Shown: positions 1 through 6,950, numbered from the stretch's first letter. The stretch is 9,369 nucleotides of DNA from Ruminococcus_G sp050944415 (GCA_050944415.1 JBMNRA010000081.1:1-9369); one strand, 5' to 3'. Translations and numbers: made by a program. The notes: generated by a model from the sequence alone, not told the origin.

Positions 1-127
1 GGACTGGATACTTGGTAAAAAATATGGTATCTTAGTTATATATTATGAATTTATTTTCTTTCATATTAAAAGAGACGCCGGAAGAAAGAATAAAGATTAC
101 AAAAAATATAATGAGGAAGGTGAGCAA
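1..127. other. Upstream region of the methylene-THF reductase operon; no confident gene
   Basis: This AT-rich stretch leads into the first gene. The reading frame of that gene is open back to base 1 but holds no ATG, GTG or TTG followed by plausible coding sequence, so the openness probably reflects low GC. The other two forward frames stop at 16-18 and 33-35, so the tail of an upstream gene could end there; nothing identifies it. A possible -35 (TTGGTA, 12-17) is followed by TTATAT at 37-42 with a 19-base spacer. That is a poor promoter match and I do not call it. Confidence 0.4.
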
Positions 128-2092
128 TTGGAAAATTATACCAAGTACAGGTTAAAAAAAGATGATGAACTTGCGTCAGTGCTGACCGGCAGAGACAATC
201 TGTTTATCATTGCCTGCAACAAATGTTTCAAGGAATTTGAAACCGTTGAGGAACCGGAATGCGGTGAGTTTGAAAAAATAGCCGCTGAAAACGGAAAGAC
301 GGTTATTGGAAGCGCCAGAATTGATTTTCTGTGCAATAAGAGCCAGACAGAAAAGAAACTGCAGGATCTGATTCCGGAAGAGGCGGAAAATGTTTTCGTG
401 ATTTCCTGCGGCCTGGGTATTCAGACAGTCGCGGATCTGGCAGGGAAACCCGTGTATGCGGCCAGCAACTCGCTGAACTACAGAGGATTTCACGGAATGG
501 CTCTGACGGAACGAAAATGTGATGCCTGTGCCCAGTGTTTTCTGAATATAACGGGCGGCGTCTGTCCTGTCGTTGACTGCTCCAAAAGTCTGGTTAACGG
601 ACAGTGCGGAGGCGCAAAAAACGGCAAATGTGAAGTAGACAGCAGCAAAGACTGTGCATGGGAAAAGATATATCAGAGACTGAAAAAGCAGGGGCGTCTG
701 GAAGAATTTCTGAATCAGCCGGTTCAGCTGCGGGATTATTCAAAAGTTAATTTTAAATTTGTCAATGACTATGTAAAATCAATCCGTGAAAACCGCCTGG
801 ACGGTTATTACGGGGGTGTTCATCCTTCAGAGAGAAAAGAGTTTACAGAGCATCTGGCTCTGAAGAGATTTCCGGATCCCCAGGAGGTGGTGATTCCGCT
901 GTCCATGCATGCGGGCGCTCCGGCCAATCCGGTGGTACAGGTGGGAGACACCGTAAAGGTGGGACAGGTTATCGGTGAACCGGCGGCGTTTATCAGCAGT
1001 TTTATACATTCCAGCGTCAGCGGAACGGTAACAGCTATTGAAAACCGCTGTCACGCTACCAGAGGTGAATGTCTGTCAGTTGTTATCCGGTCAGACGGGA
1101 AAAATACTCTTCATGAATCTGTACAGCCTCATAAAGACGCGGACAGTCTGACTCCCGAGGAGATTGTGGAGATCATTCATAATGCGGGAATCGTTGGTAT
1201 GGGCGGCGCGGGATTCCCTACGTCGGTAAAATTAAAACCTGCCAAGCCGGTGGATACGATTCTGCTGAACGGCTGTGAGTGCGAGCCTCTTCTGACAGCG
1301 GATCACAGAGTGCTTCTGGAGTATGCGGATGACGTGATTTTTGGACTTAAGATGATTATAAAAGCAGTGGGCGCCGAAAAAGGCGTGATTGTCATTGAGG
1401 ACAACAAACCGGACGCTATCGCTCTTATGAAAGAGAAAATCGCAGGCTGCGGCAATATGGAAGTGGCAGAAGTCAAAACGAAATATCCGCAGGGCGCGGA
1501 GAAAATGTTGATCAAGCGGATTACGGGCAGACAGGTTCCCAGAGGAGGACTGCCGGCAGATGTGGGCTGCGTTGTCAGCAATATCAGTACCACGAAAGCC
1601 ATTGCAGATGCCATTCAAAAAGGCATGCCCCTGGTGGAGCGGGTGGTAACCGTGACCGGTGAAAGATTAAAAAATCCGGGCAATTATATCGTAAAGATCG
1701 GCACCAACACAAAAGAGCTGATCGATTACTGCGGTGGTGTGACAGGTGATGATGAGGTTACTGTTAAAGCAGGCGGACCGATGATGGGTTTTGTTCTATC
1801 AGATACCAATGTTCCTATTATGAAAGGATCCAATGGAATTATTGTGGTTGACACAGATCATACAAAGGAGCAGCCTTGCATCAAATGCGGCCGCTGTATG
1901 GATGTCTGCCCCATGGAGCTTTCTCCGCTGTATTTCGCCAAATTTGCGGATGAACAGAACTGGCAGGGTATGAAGGACAAAAATGTGATGGACTGTATCG
2001 AGTGCAGATGCTGTGAATATATCTGTTCCTCCAAGATTCCCCTGGTCAGCAAGATCAAAGCCGGAAAAAATGAAGTAAGGGGGATGAAATGA
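128..2092 (+). CDS. rnfC2: RnfC2-like NADH-oxidising subunit of methylene-THF reductase, with fused N-terminal MetV-like domain
   Basis: Predicted soluble electron-input subunit of an acetogen-type methylene-THF reductase: it would take electrons from NADH through FMN and iron-sulfur clusters and pass them to MetV/MetF. Residues 1 to about 205 are a MetV-like cysteine-rich domain, with C30/C33, C69, C94, C131/C134/C137, C146, C151, C160, C168 and C176. Most of these match cysteines in the next gene. Residues about 240-654 resemble RnfC: a barrel-sandwich-like segment (255-320), the glycine-rich nucleotide/flavin motif GMGGAGFPT (357-365), and two ferredoxin-type clusters, C584/C587/C590/C594 and C623/C626/C629/C633. 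The proline usually following the last cysteine is serine. No membrane segment is visible, unlike the full Rnf complex. The start is TTG, preceded by AAGGTGAG; the next in-frame Met is residue 124, inside the MetV-like domain. It ends 1 base before metV. The name follows the MetVF-RnfC2 enzyme of Acetobacterium; NADH specificity is inferred. Confidence 0.88.
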   Translation: MENYTKYRLKKDDELASVLTGRDNLFIIACNKCFKEFETVEEPECGEFEKIAAENGKTVIGSARIDFLCNKSQTEKKLQDLIPEEAENVFVISCGLGIQTVADLAGKPVYAASNSLNYRGFHGMALTERKCDACAQCFLNITGGVCPVVDCSKSLVNGQCGGAKNGKCEVDSSKDCAWEKIYQRLKKQGRLEEFLNQPVQLRDYSKVNFKFVNDYVKSIRENRLDGYYGGVHPSERKEFTEHLALKRFPDPQEVVIPLSMHAGAPANPVVQVGDTVKVGQVIGEPAAFISSFIHSSVSGTVTAIENRCHATRGECLSVVIRSDGKNTLHESVQPHKDADSLTPEEIVEIIHNAGIVGMGGAGFPTSVKLKPAKPVDTILLNGCECEPLLTADHRVLLEYADDVIFGLKMIIKAVGAEKGVIVIEDNKPDAIALMKEKIAGCGNMEVAEVKTKYPQGAEKMLIKRITGRQVPRGGLPADVGCVVSNISTTKAIADAIQKGMPLVERVVTVTGERLKNPGNYIVKIGTNTKELIDYCGGVTGDDEVTVKAGGPMMGFVLSDTNVPIMKGSNGIIVVDTDHTKEQPCIKCGRCMDVCPMELSPLYFAKFADEQNWQGMKDKNVMDCIECRCCEYICSSKIPLVSKIKAGKNEVRGMK

Positions 2093-2093
2093 T

Positions 2094-2741
2094 ATGTTAA
2101 TTACTGAATTGAAATCCAGAGAAACCATCGAATCGCTGGCGGACGGACAGAAAGTCTTTATCATCAACTGCCAGGGATGCAAAGAAGTTCATTTCCCGGA
2201 AAAAGAAGCGGAGGCATTTCAGAAAGAGCTGGCTGCCAACGGAGAGGTGACAGGGACGATTACCACCGACTACATATGCAATCCGGAAAATATGGAGCTT
2301 CGCCTTCAGAGACACAGGAGCGAAATTGAAGCGGCCGATATGATACTCGTGTTTTCCTGCGGGGTGGGAGTGCAGACGGTTGCAGAGTATCTGGAAGAGA
2401 AAAAGGTATATGCAGCCTGTGATACTTATCCGCTGCCTGGGTTCCAGGGGGTAACGCCTCTGGAATACAAATGTGATCAGTGCGGAGAGTGTTATCTGAA
2501 TCTGACAGGAGGTATCTGCCCCATCACTGCCTGTTCCAAAAGTCTGGTCAACGGACAATGCGGCGGAGCCAAAAACGGCAGATGCGAAGTTGACAGCGAT
2601 ATGGAATGTGGATGGGAGCGTATTTACAGACGTCTGGAAATGATCGGGCGTTTGGATGTGTTAAAAAGCCCTGTTCAGGTGCGGAATTTTGCAACGGATG
2701 ACGAAGTTTCTGAAATAGAAGATAGGAGTAATATAGAATGA
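2094..2741 (+). CDS. metV: MetV, iron-sulfur/zinc subunit of methylene-THF reductase
   Basis: MetV is the partner of short-form MetF in acetogenic Clostridia, relaying electrons to the MetF flavin. The 215-aa product is cysteine-rich: C26/C29, C62, C89, C109, C127/C130/C133, C142, C147, C156, C164 and C172. These are likely metal ligands, but I cannot assign each to zinc or an iron-sulfur cluster. It has no membrane segment. It is plainly paralogous to residues 1-205 of the preceding protein: the block SKSLVNGQCGGAKNG (148-162) is identical there. The ATG lies 1 base past the upstream stop, with AAGGGGG at 2077-2083 as ribosome site. Its TGA overlaps the metF ATG (ATGA, 2738-2741), which points to translational coupling and roughly equal amounts of the two subunits. 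Length fits the family. Confidence 0.9.
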   Translation: MLITELKSRETIESLADGQKVFIINCQGCKEVHFPEKEAEAFQKELAANGEVTGTITTDYICNPENMELRLQRHRSEIEAADMILVFSCGVGVQTVAEYLEEKKVYAACDTYPLPGFQGVTPLEYKCDQCGECYLNLTGGICPITACSKSLVNGQCGGAKNGRCEVDSDMECGWERIYRRLEMIGRLDVLKSPVQVRNFATDDEVSEIEDRSNIE

Positions 2742-3616
2742 AAATTACGGAATTGTTTGAGCGTGGTGAATTTGTTGTATCTGCGGAAGTTGGGCCGCCA
2801 AAGGGATTCCATGTGGAACATCTGCTGAAGGAGGCAAAGACGTATCTGAGCGATATTACTGCGGTTAATGTGACAGATAATCAGTCTTCTGTTATGCGTC
2901 TCGGCTCTCTGGCAATGTGTAAAGCGCTGAAAGATGAGGGACTGACCCCTATTTATCAGCTGACCTGCCGTGACAGAAATCGTATTGCGCTGCAGTCTGA
3001 TCTTTTAAGCGCGGCTATGTTCGGTATTGAAAATCTGCTTCTTCTGACCGGAGACCATACCAAGCTGGGTGATCATCCCCAGGCAAAACCGGTCTTTGAT
3101 CTGGATTCCGTTTCACTGATTCATGCGGTTACCAGGCTGGAGGCAGGCGTGGATCTGGGAGGAAATGAGCTGGTTGGCGAACCGCCGAAATTTGCGAAGG
3201 GCGCGGTTGTTTCACCCTGCAGCGACTCGGTGGACGCGCAGCTTGCGAAAATGGAGCGGAAAGTCCGCGCGGGCGTGGATTATTTCCAGACCCAGGCTGT
3301 TTTTGAGCCGGAGAAATTCATCAAATTCATGGAGAAAGCAAAAGAGTTTGGAAAACCGGTTCAGGTTGGAATTATCATTCCCAAGTCAGCGGGAATGGCT
3401 AAATTCATGAATAAAAACGTTGCTGGTATTCATGTTCCCGATGAGATGATTGAGGAACTGAATAAGGATAAGGAGAAGACAAAAGCCGGGATTACCGGTG
3501 TGGAAATTGCTTCCCGTATTATTAAAGAATGCAGACCTTACTGTCAGGGTGTACATATTATGGCTCTGGGCTGGGAATCAAAAGTGCCGGATCTTCTGAA
3601 ACAGGCCGGAATTTAA
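2738..3616 (+). CDS. metF: MetF, methylenetetrahydrofolate reductase catalytic subunit
   Basis: Catalytic flavoprotein interconverting 5,10-methylene-THF and 5-methyl-THF, the last step of the methyl branch of the Wood-Ljungdahl pathway and the source of methyl groups for methionine. The 292-aa product is a single short MetF TIM barrel without the regulatory domain of eukaryotic enzymes. Visible family landmarks are the catalytic glutamate E17 in VSAEVGPPKG (equivalent to Glu28 of E. coli MetF), QLTCRDRNR (74-82), the LTGD turn (103-106) and FQTQ (183-186), where Q186 matches the substrate-binding glutamine. AGGAG at 2724-2728 lies 9 bases before the ATG, which overlaps the metV stop. The pairing with MetV and an RnfC2-like protein indicates the NADH-linked acetogen-type complex rather than a stand-alone E. 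coli-type enzyme. The family call is secure; the physiological direction is not visible from sequence. Confidence 0.95.
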   Translation: MKITELFERGEFVVSAEVGPPKGFHVEHLLKEAKTYLSDITAVNVTDNQSSVMRLGSLAMCKALKDEGLTPIYQLTCRDRNRIALQSDLLSAAMFGIENLLLLTGDHTKLGDHPQAKPVFDLDSVSLIHAVTRLEAGVDLGGNELVGEPPKFAKGAVVSPCSDSVDAQLAKMERKVRAGVDYFQTQAVFEPEKFIKFMEKAKEFGKPVQVGIIIPKSAGMAKFMNKNVAGIHVPDEMIEELNKDKEKTKAGITGVEIASRIIKECRPYCQGVHIMALGWESKVPDLLKQAGI

Positions 3617-3687
3617 ACTGCACAGGGAATAAAACCGTCTCATATTTGGGCGGATGTGGATTTTTAGTTAAGCGAGTCTTGAATTTT

Positions 3688-3726
3688 CGCCACGTAATTA
3701 TCGAATGGATGATTACGTGGCGTTTT
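3688..3726 (+). terminator. Intrinsic terminator or attenuator after metF
   Basis: Arms 3688-3698 and 3712-3722 pair perfectly over 11 bp (CGCCACGTAAT with ATTACGTGGCG). The stem extends through a G-U pair and three further pairs to about 15 bp, leaving a 5-base loop (3703-3707). TTTT follows at 3723-3726. The short U tract and the ribosome site only 6 bases later leave it open whether this is a full terminator for the metF operon or a leaky one allowing read-through. Confidence 0.75.
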
Positions 3727-3745
3727 ACATGAAAAGGAGTTGTTT

Positions 3746-4315
3746 ATGAAAAAAATACTGTTTGTAAATGCTTGTGCCAGGGCGGAATCACGGACCCGGA
3801 TGCTGGCACAGGAAGTACTGAAAAAACTGAATGGAAAGACGGAAGAAATAAATCTTTTTGAAGAAGGAATTCTTCCGCTGAACCGGGAAACCCTCCAGAA
3901 AAGGAATCGGCTTCTTCTGGAAGCAGATTTTTCCAATTCCATGTTCTGTTATGCCAGACAGTTTGCTGCAGCTGATGAAATCGTAATCGCAGCCCCTTAC
4001 TGGGATCTGGCCTTTCCCTCGGCACTCCGGGTATATCTGGAACATGTAACTGTTACCGGGATTACATTCAAATATTCACCGGAAGGAATTCCTGTCGGAC
4101 TGTGCCGGGCAGGCCGGATCATCTATGTAACAACTGCTGGCGGTCCGATTTTGAATCAGAATCTTGGGTATGATTATATGAAAGCTCTGGCAGATACTTT
4201 TTATGGAATACCGGATGTTCTGTGTTTCAAAGCGGAAAATCTGGATGTTGTGGGAGCTGACGTTAACGGTATTCTTCAGGAAGCGATTCAAGAGATAGAA
4301 TCGGTATCTCTGTAG
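3746..4315 (+). CDS. Azoreductase-like FMN-dependent NAD(P)H oxidoreductase (flavodoxin fold)
   Basis: Predicted cytoplasmic flavoprotein transferring electrons from NAD(P)H to quinones, azo compounds or other small acceptors. The 189-aa product starts with a flavodoxin-type first strand and a phosphate-binding loop (KILFVNACARAESRT, 3-17). APYWDLAFPSALRVYLE (83-99) and GITFKY (105-110) match the FMN-binding and dimer region of AzoR-type proteins (PMYNF...S..LK...D and G.TF.Y). TTAGG at 129-133 matches the conserved loop before the last strands. ATG 3746 is chosen because AAAAGGAG (3732-3739) sits 6 bases before it; a TTG at 3740 directly abuts the ribosome site and is unlikely. It lies 129 bases past metF, behind a hairpin, and I see no convincing promoter in between, so it may be read through from the metF operon. 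The 3' end overlaps the LysR gene by 28 bp. Substrate unknown. Confidence 0.8.
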   Translation: MKKILFVNACARAESRTRMLAQEVLKKLNGKTEEINLFEEGILPLNRETLQKRNRLLLEADFSNSMFCYARQFAAADEIVIAAPYWDLAFPSALRVYLEHVTVTGITFKYSPEGIPVGLCRAGRIIYVTTAGGPILNQNLGYDYMKALADTFYGIPDVLCFKAENLDVVGADVNGILQEAIQEIESVSL

Positions 4316-5208
4316 TCCGGTATTGTTTTCAGTGATTTTTTCAGTTGCTCCAGAAACTTTCCGGCGGCTTTGGAAAACACCTGATATTTTTTCCAGATAA
4401 AATAGGCAGGCGCTTCCACAGAAGGAGACAAGGGGCGGAAGCAGAGATTGCTTCCTCGGGTGTTAATCAGTTTATCAAAGCACAGTGCGTAGCCAAGACC
4501 TTCATCCACAAGCAGGGATGCATTAAAAACAAGATTGTATGTGGCAACGATATTCAGGTTTGTGAATTCTTTTTTCATCCAGCGGGACAGGTACTGATCA
4601 TCTCCCCGCTGCTGTGAGGTGATCAGCGGCTTATCCCACAGATCCTCGGGAATAATGGTTGCTTTTCCGGCGAGGGGAGAATCCCGGCGCATCAGAACGC
4701 CCCAGGAATCCTTAAATGGAAGATAGAGGGACTCATATTTCTGAAAATCGATATCCTGAAACAAAAGTCCGAAATCGATCAGTCCTTTATCCAGTTGTTC
4801 CAGAACGTATTCCGCATTGCCGCTGGATATGTGAAAATGAATATCCGGGTACTTTTTCTGCATTTCCCTGGCGGTTCTGGAAATAAAACGGACGGTATCG
4901 GTTTCTCCGGCTCCGATATATATATCCCCTACTATTACTTCATCAGAACAACTGATTTCATCTTCTGTTCGCTGGACAAGGGATAAGATCTCTTCTGCAC
5001 GTTTGCGCAGAATCATACCTTCCTCCGTGAGAACAACCTTGCGTGAACCTTTTGTACCACGGATTAGAAGTTGTTTGCCAAGCTCATCTTCCAGAGCTTT
5101 CAGTTGAGTGGAAAGTGTAGGCTGTGAGAGATGAAGCGCCTTGGCTGCTGCGGAAATGCTCTGTTCTCTGGCTACAGACAGAAAATAATGTAAGACACGT
5201 AATTCCAT
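4288..5208 (-). CDS. LysR-family transcriptional regulator
   Basis: The 306-aa product has the normal LysR length and layout. An N-terminal winged helix-turn-helix (residues 1-60) holds the classic SISAAAKALHLSQPTLSTQLKALE run (split here as 17-30 and 31-40), and an effector-binding periplasmic-binding-like domain covers roughly 90-295. ATG 5208 is chosen because AAGGAGG lies 8 bases upstream and the protein then starts MELRVLHYF, the usual LysR N-terminus; the reading frame runs 20 codons further upstream without family similarity. It is divergent from the iron-sulfur flavoprotein gene, with a 122-bp spacer holding a 13-base direct repeat, so it probably controls that gene and itself. Its end overlaps the convergent azoreductase-like gene. 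LysR activators of flavin oxidoreductases often respond to the compound that the enzyme reduces; the ligand here cannot be read from sequence. Confidence 0.92.
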   Translation of the reverse strand: MELRVLHYFLSVAREQSISAAAKALHLSQPTLSTQLKALEDELGKQLLIRGTKGSRKVVLTEEGMILRKRAEEILSLVQRTEDEISCSDEVIVGDIYIGAGETDTVRFISRTAREMQKKYPDIHFHISSGNAEYVLEQLDKGLIDFGLLFQDIDFQKYESLYLPFKDSWGVLMRRDSPLAGKATIIPEDLWDKPLITSQQRGDDQYLSRWMKKEFTNLNIVATYNLVFNASLLVDEGLGYALCFDKLINTRGSNLCFRPLSPSVEAPAYFIWKKYQVFSKAAGKFLEQLKKSLKTIPDYRDTDSIS

Positions 5209-5236
5209 TTGACAGGCCTCCTTGTAATCTGATATA

Positions 5237-5276
5237 TACAACTTAACACGAAATTCTGCAGAGTACAACTTTACAC
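5237..5276. promoter_or_regulatory. Candidate LysR-binding direct repeats
   Basis: TACAACTTAACAC (5237-5249) and TACAACTTTACAC (5264-5276) match at 12 of 13 bases, 27 bases apart start to start, in the spacer between the LysR gene and the flavoprotein gene. The second copy covers the -35 of the flavoprotein promoter. The first lies nearer the LysR gene, where a repressor or activator site is expected. Assignment to LysR rests on position only. Confidence 0.5.
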
Positions 5277-5299
5277 AGAGGAAAAATACAAGATATAAT
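5270..5299 (+). promoter_or_regulatory. Sigma-A-like promoter of the iron-sulfur flavoprotein operon
   Basis: TTTACA (5270-5275) and a perfect TATAAT (5294-5299) are separated by 18 bases. Transcription would begin near 5306, giving a leader of about 25 bases with AGGAGG at 5318-5323. Confidence 0.7.
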
Positions 5300-5330
5300 A
5301 AGATAAAGTAAAATGACAGGAGGATTTATC

Positions 5331-5948
5331 ATGAAAGTATTAATGATCAACGGAAGTCCGCGGGCAAAAGGAAATACATCGATTGCATTGGATGAGATGA
5401 GAAAAGTTTTTGAACAGGAAGGAATGGAAACGGAAATCATGCAGGTGGGCAGTCAGAATATCCGCGGATGCACTGCATGCAACGGCTGCTTTAAGAAAGG
5501 AAAATGTGTTTTTGACGATGCTGTAAACGAAGCGGCGGAAAAGTTTAAAGAGGCAGACGGACTGGTTATTGCAAGTCCTGTCTATTATGCTTCCGCCAAC
5601 GGCACATTGATTTCCTTCCTGGATCGTCTGTTTTACAGTACAGGTTTTGACAAAACCATGAAAGTGGGGGCAAGTGTGGTAGCGGCCAGGAGAGGCGGTC
5701 TGTCAGCAACCTATGATGAGTTAAATAAGTATTTTGGAATTGCAGGTATGCCGATTGCTTCCAGTCAGTACTGGAACAGCGTTCATGGACAGGCGGCAGG
5801 GGAAGTCTGTCAGGATGAGGAAGGTATGCAGACTATGCGTACTCTGGCACGGAATATGGCATTTCTTATAAAAAGCATTGCTCTGGGTAAAGAAAAATAT
5901 GGTTTGCCGGAAAAAGAGACTACTGTCATGACAAATTTTATCAGGTGA
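5331..5948 (+). CDS. Iron-sulfur flavoprotein / NAD(P)H-dependent oxidoreductase, flavodoxin family
   Basis: Predicted cytoplasmic redox enzyme of the NADPH-dependent FMN reductase superfamily. The 205-aa product opens with the FMN phosphate-binding loop NGSPRAKGNT (7-16). A compact cysteine cluster follows, C47-x2-C50-x2-C53-x5-C59, the pattern of iron-sulfur flavoproteins that bind a [4Fe-4S] cluster beside FMN. SPVYYAS.NG (82-91) and the region around SQYWNSVHG (145-153) are also typical of this family in anaerobes. Members have been linked to reduction of oxygen species, quinones and nitroaromatics; the acceptor here is unknown. ATG 5331 is preferred over ATG 5313 because AGGAGG (5318-5323) lies 7 bases before it and the flavodoxin strand begins at once. 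It is divergent from the LysR gene and 41 bases upstream of the next small gene, probably in one transcript. Confidence 0.87.
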   Translation: MKVLMINGSPRAKGNTSIALDEMRKVFEQEGMETEIMQVGSQNIRGCTACNGCFKKGKCVFDDAVNEAAEKFKEADGLVIASPVYYASANGTLISFLDRLFYSTGFDKTMKVGASVVAARRGGLSATYDELNKYFGIAGMPIASSQYWNSVHGQAAGEVCQDEEGMQTMRTLARNMAFLIKSIALGKEKYGLPEKETTVMTNFIR

Positions 5949-5989
5949 ATGAATGAATCAAATGGAGCAATGAAAAGGGAGGTGACGTC

Positions 5990-6265
5990 TTGGAACGGAA
6001 GAGTATAAAAGACATATATCAGCAGATCGGGAAAGAATTACATGGCTGGGGCGCCGGAAAAGTGATACTTTTAAGTTCACGGACGGATCCGGAATCCGAA
6101 TGCATCAGACTGGAAATCGCAGCAGAGGGAATTTCCGGAAAGAAGGAAATACAAAAGCATCTGGAAGAAAGATGGCCAAAACTTCAGATACGTATTTTTC
6201 ATATGGAAAACATGAAGAGCGCTGAGCAGATGGCAGAAATCGAAAATGATGGAATAAAGCTGTAA
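5990..6265 (+). CDS. Small protein resembling a degenerate minimal nucleotidyltransferase
   Basis: Ninety-one residues, not confidently recognised. The layout recalls the minimal nucleotidyltransferase (MNT) fold. KVILLSSR (24-31) resembles the strand plus G-S-R motif (ILFGSR). RLEIAAEG (40-47) sits where the catalytic D-x-D strand is expected, and the end EIENDGIKL (83-91) resembles the common MNT ending (I..DGI.LY). The motif glycine is S29, and the first catalytic aspartate is R40 with only E42 acidic, so nucleotidyl transfer is unlikely. The start is TTG, supported by AGGGAGGTGA at 5976-5985; no ATG in this frame fits. It follows the flavoprotein gene by 41 bases and is closed by the terminator at 6284-6340. 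No signal peptide or membrane segment is seen. That it is a gene is fairly sure; the fold is inference. Confidence 0.65.
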   Translation: MERKSIKDIYQQIGKELHGWGAGKVILLSSRTDPESECIRLEIAAEGISGKKEIQKHLEERWPKLQIRIFHMENMKSAEQMAEIENDGIKL

Positions 6266-6283
6266 CAGAGCCGGAGAAAGCAG

Positions 6284-6340
6284 AAAAAGCCTGCCGCAGG
6301 AGAAGAAATTGAAATATACTCTCCTGTGACAGGCTTTTTT
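6284..6340. terminator. Bidirectional intrinsic terminator between convergent genes
   Basis: AAAAAGCCTG (6284-6293) pairs with CAGGCTTTTT (6330-6339), and inside it CAGGAGA (6297-6303) pairs with TCTCCTG (6320-6326). Three unpaired bases on each side form a small internal loop, and the apex loop is 16 bases. A T run follows on each strand, so it can end both the flavoprotein operon and the convergent ECF gene, whose stop lies 3 bases away. Confidence 0.9.
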
Positions 6341-6342
6341 GA

Positions 6343-6882
6343 TCAGCGTTTTGCATGTTTCAGTTGAGTCATAATACTCCGAACATCAGGAATTTTCATC
6401 AGGATGGGGTAGAGAATCATGGAAATAATTAGTCCGCTGATGCCCTGAACAATATTGGCCGGGACACTTGCCGCAGCGCCGCCCACACCATAGATAAATG
6501 ATTCGGAGAGAAAGTAACCGCCGGCTACAAAAATGATATCCACAATGCCGCAGACAGCAACAGTAAAGTAATGAACTTTTCCTGAAGCGTCTGTATTCTG
6601 GTAAATCAGCCCGCATATGAGCGCGATCATACCCTTGACAGCAAAAGTAATGGGGACATAGAGAAAGTATCCGCCCAGAAGATCTGCCATGGCAGATCCA
6701 ATACCTCCCGCCAGAAATCCATAAGCAGGACCGAGAATGATACCGGATAAAATGACGATAGCGTCACCTGGATGAATATATCCCTGGGTGCCCGGTGTGG
6801 GAATACGGATAGACATAGTGGCCACACAGGCAAGAGCTGCAAACAGTGCTGTCATAATTATTTTTTTCAGTTTCAGATTCAT
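6343..6882 (-). CDS. ECF transporter S component (vitamin-type substrate-binding membrane subunit)
   Basis: Integral membrane protein that would capture a vitamin or similar small molecule and dock on a shared energy-coupling module (EcfA, EcfA', EcfT) encoded elsewhere. The 179-aa product is very hydrophobic, with about six membrane segments near 8-25, 40-58, 60-74, 76-94, 105-125 and 142-164. The stretch GYIHPGDAIVILSGIILGP (34-52) and GFLAGGIGSAMADLLGGY (55-72) are characteristic of the DUF1393 / PF07155-type S components, and the first helix carries the ALFAAL small-residue motif expected for contact with EcfT. ATG 6882 is preferred: AAAGGAG lies 11 bases upstream and MNLKLKKIIMTALFAAL is a typical start; the frame extends 20 codons upstream without similarity. 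The substrate cannot be told. No riboswitch is seen upstream. It is transcribed alone. Confidence 0.85.
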   Translation of the reverse strand: MNLKLKKIIMTALFAALACVATMSIRIPTPGTQGYIHPGDAIVILSGIILGPAYGFLAGGIGSAMADLLGGYFLYVPITFAVKGMIALICGLIYQNTDASGKVHYFTVAVCGIVDIIFVAGGYFLSESFIYGVGGAAASVPANIVQGISGLIISMILYPILMKIPDVRSIMTQLKHAKR

Positions 6883-6921
6883 AATAAATTTCACTCCTTT
6901 GTTCTGTCTTTTTCTGGAGAC

Positions 6922-6950
6922 AGTATACAACAAAAGTGGCATGTTTTAAA
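6922..6950 (-). promoter_or_regulatory. Possible promoter of the ECF S-component gene
   Basis: Read on the minus strand, TTTAAA (6950-6945) and TATACT (6927-6922) are 17 bases apart, giving a leader of about 33 bases. The -35 is weak. A 6-bp inverted repeat, CTGTCT/AGACAG (6904-6909 and 6918-6923), overlaps the -10 edge and the start region and could be an operator. A terminator closes the upstream gene, so a promoter is needed here. Confidence 0.45.

Noticed and set aside
45..155. Short ATG frame of about 36 codons before rnfC2
   Set aside because: No ribosome site, overlaps the start of rnfC2, and the product looks like low-complexity AT-rich translation.
3123..3410. Open frame of 95 codons on the + strand within metF
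   Set aside because: Arginine/tryptophan-rich out-of-frame reading of a secure metF gene, with no ribosome site of its own.
3617..3687. Promoter for the azoreductase-like gene between metF and the hairpin
   Set aside because: TTGAAT (3679-3684) and TTGGGC (3647-3652) have no acceptable -10 at 16-18 bases.
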